Assembly: GCA_051655145.1 (NCBI GenBank)
Contig: JBOFZK010000050.1
Span: 4,276-68,275 of the forward strand
DNA: 64,000 bases
Source of the DNA: UBA710 sp051655145
Lineage (GTDB): Bacteria > Bacillota_I > Bacilli_A > Mycoplasmatales > Metamycoplasmataceae
Reading direction: 5' to 3'
Shown: positions 62,205 through 64,000 of the stretch, in pieces
How the letters are laid out: each line of letters begins with the position of its first letter
Numbering within the stretch: the stretch's first letter is position 1
Program-made: the position numbers and the translations under genes
The notes under the pieces: generated by a model
What the model saw: the letters and a program-made list of their open reading frames with translations, nothing else
Told to the model about the DNA's origin: nothing
Database searches by the model: none

Positions 62205-64000
62205 AAAAAATAACTAAAAATAAAAATAATGAAGACGAAATCAAAAATCAATTAAAAAAAGTTCAAACCGAATTAGTTGATGGTGTTTTTATTTTTACAG
62301 GACCTATGTCTATTAGTGAATTTTGTGCATCAACAAAACTTAATGCAAATACAATTATTATGAATTTTTTTAAAAATAAAAAAATGTATAACTTAAATAG
62401 TATTTTATCTGAAGAAGAAATTGCAGAACTTTGTTTTGAAAATGATTTCGATTTTCAAAAAAAATTAGAACTTAATGAATCAAATTTTATGGAACACATT
62501 ATTATTAATGATCCTAAAGAAGACTTACAAAAAAGACCACCAATCATTACTATAATGGGGCACGTCGATCACGGGAAAACAACTTTAATTGATTTTATAA
62601 GAAAATCAAATATAACTAAATCAGAAAAAGGCGGAATAACTCAGCATACTGGAGCTTACCAAGTAAAACATAAAGATACAATAATAACATTTTTAGATAC
62701 ACCTGGACATGAAGCGTTTACAGATATGAGATCAAGAGGTGCTAAATTAACAGACATTGTTGTTTTAGTTGTTGCAGCTGATGATGGAGTAAAACCACAA
62801 ACTATTGAAGCAATTAATCATGCGAAAGTAGCTAAAGCACCTATTATTGTTTTTATTAATAAAATGGATAAACAAGGTGTTGATCCTGAAAAAGTAAAAG
62901 CAGAATTATCTAAACATGATATTTTAACTGAAGAATGAGGGGGAAATAATCAATTCATTTTTGGTTCTGGAATGACAGGAGATGGTATTGAAAAACTATT
63001 AGAAGCAATAGCTGTTGAAGCTGAGATGTTAGATTTAAAAGCTAATTTTAATAGAAATGCTTTAGGAATTGTTTTGGAATCAAAAATAGATAAAGGTAAA
63101 GGTGTTATTGATACATTAATTGTTCAAAATGGAACTTTATATAAAAGAGATTTTATTGTTGCTGGTTCTAACTATGGAAAAATAAGAACATTACAAAATA
63201 TTAATTTTGAAGATATTGATTCAGCTACTCCAGGAACCCCTGTTTTAATTACTGGAATAAATTACTCTTCAAATGCAGGAGATAAATTCTTTTGTTTTGA
63301 AGATGAAAAATTTGCTAAAGAACTTGCTAATAAAAAAGCATTTATTGATAAAACAAATAGCATAAATCAATTAAATTCATTAAGAAATAATGATGAGAAT
63401 TTAAGAAAAATAAATATTATTTTAAAAACCGATGTTCAAGGAACATTAGATGCTTTAAAGTATTCTATTTTAAAATTATCATCAGATGAAATTACTATTA
63501 CAATAATTCACTCTTCTGTAGGGGTTCCAACTAAATCGGATTTATTACTTGCAAAAACTACAAATTCAATAATTTATACATTTAATTTAAAAACTGATCA
63601 AAATTTAATTAAAGATGCTAGAGAACAAAAAATTAGAATTGAAAATAAAAATATAATTTATGAAATTATTGAAGATATAGAAAAAATTATTAAAAAAGAA
63701 ATTGGGCCAAAATATAAAGAAGTTTTATCTGGTAAAGCTCTTGTTCAAAAAATATTTTTTTACTCTAAAGTTGGAAACATTGCAGGTTGCCTTGCGACAG
63801 ATGGATATATTAAATCAAATTCTAAAGTAATTGTTTATAGAAATAATAAAGTAATCACTGAAGGAAAAATAGATTCATTACAACATGGGAAAAATAATAT
63901 TAAAGAAGTAGTAAAAGGGAAAGAATTTGGAACACACATATTATCATTTAATGAAGTCCAAATAGATGATATTTTAGAATTTTATGACAATGTTCTAATT
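62195..64000 (+). CDS. infB: Translation initiation factor IF-2 (runs off window)
   Basis: 602 codons to the window edge; nearly complete since mycoplasma IF-2 is short. It brings initiator tRNA to the 30S subunit. G1 is GHVDHGKT, G2 GGITQHTGAYQV, G3 DTPGHEAF, G4 NKMD. N-terminal domain is abbreviated and Lys/Asn-rich. Excellent ribosome site GAGGAGGTGA before the ATG. Confidence 0.98.

Noticed and set aside
1..64000. CRISPR array, insertion sequence or prophage
   Set aside because: No regularly spaced direct repeats and no transposase, integrase or phage structural frames. The only tandem repeats are coding.

Overview
The window comes from a mollicute, almost certainly a wall-less Mycoplasma of the hominis/pulmonis-like lineages. 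It is extremely AT-rich, and TGA is read as tryptophan throughout: ileS, valS, lon, secA, dinB and others are intact only if TGA is sense, and TGA far outnumbers TGG. Supporting signs are a minimal gene set, SmpB beside an AT-rich tmRNA, a tuf gene without the str operon, and families typical of mycoplasmas, such as a large surface protein with a C-terminal anchor and a HExxH membrane metalloprotease. I cannot name the species. The tmRNA tag does not match the M. mobile or M. pulmonis tags as I remember them.

Layout. 1-6.9 kb: 3' part of a giant repetitive surface protein, closed by a terminator. 7.0-13.6 kb: ileS facing ruvAB and asnS, then smpB and ssrA (tmRNA). 13.6-16.5 kb: a proline/glutamine-rich coiled-coil protein with a C-terminal membrane anchor, and an ECF-type vitamin transporter subunit. 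16.5-21.5 kb: rplK-rplA with a structured leader, a PTS IIA(Lac)-like protein, secA, hpt. 21.6-25.9 kb: a second P/Q-rich protein coupled to glf (UDP-galactopyranose mutase), then acpS, plsC, and metK in convergence. 25.9-34.3 kb: valS-folD, a hydrolase, a deoxynucleoside kinase, an ABC exporter half, dinB and a DhaM-like protein without its histidine. 34.4-42.7 kb: eno, tuf, cysS-rlmB-sigma factor, lon, coaD. 42.7-47.6 kb: a 43-residue Cys-rich protein, a small membrane protein, rpmG-pepP-efp, an Asp23/YqhY-like small protein, a split chromate-type transporter and two small unknowns. 47.6-51.8 kb: a second ABC exporter half, a three-domain RidA-like protein, a SHOCT protein and an unknown. 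51.9-64 kb: tRNA-His, a P-type ATPase, ptsH-ptsI, a metalloprotease with hrcA, and rimP-nusA-ylxR-infB running off the end.

Most of the window is housekeeping: aminoacylation, ribosome rescue, translation factors, secretion, lipid/CoA/ACP maturation and proteolysis. The unusual material lies between these genes. The best candidates for something undescribed are the A/B-alternating surface protein, the tandem RidA-like protein without RidA arginines, two orphan PTS-fold proteins with altered active sites, a metallothionein-like micro-protein, a SigH-position sigma factor, and an imperfect hairpin that begins at the predicted first base of the rimP-nusA transcript. Many promoters put the -10 box so close to the ATG that the mRNA should be leaderless, and six convergent pairs have 3' ends that overlap or lie within one base. 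No CRISPR array, insertion sequence, rRNA operon or replication origin was seen. No gene-free stretch exceeds about 300 bases once the tmRNA is counted.
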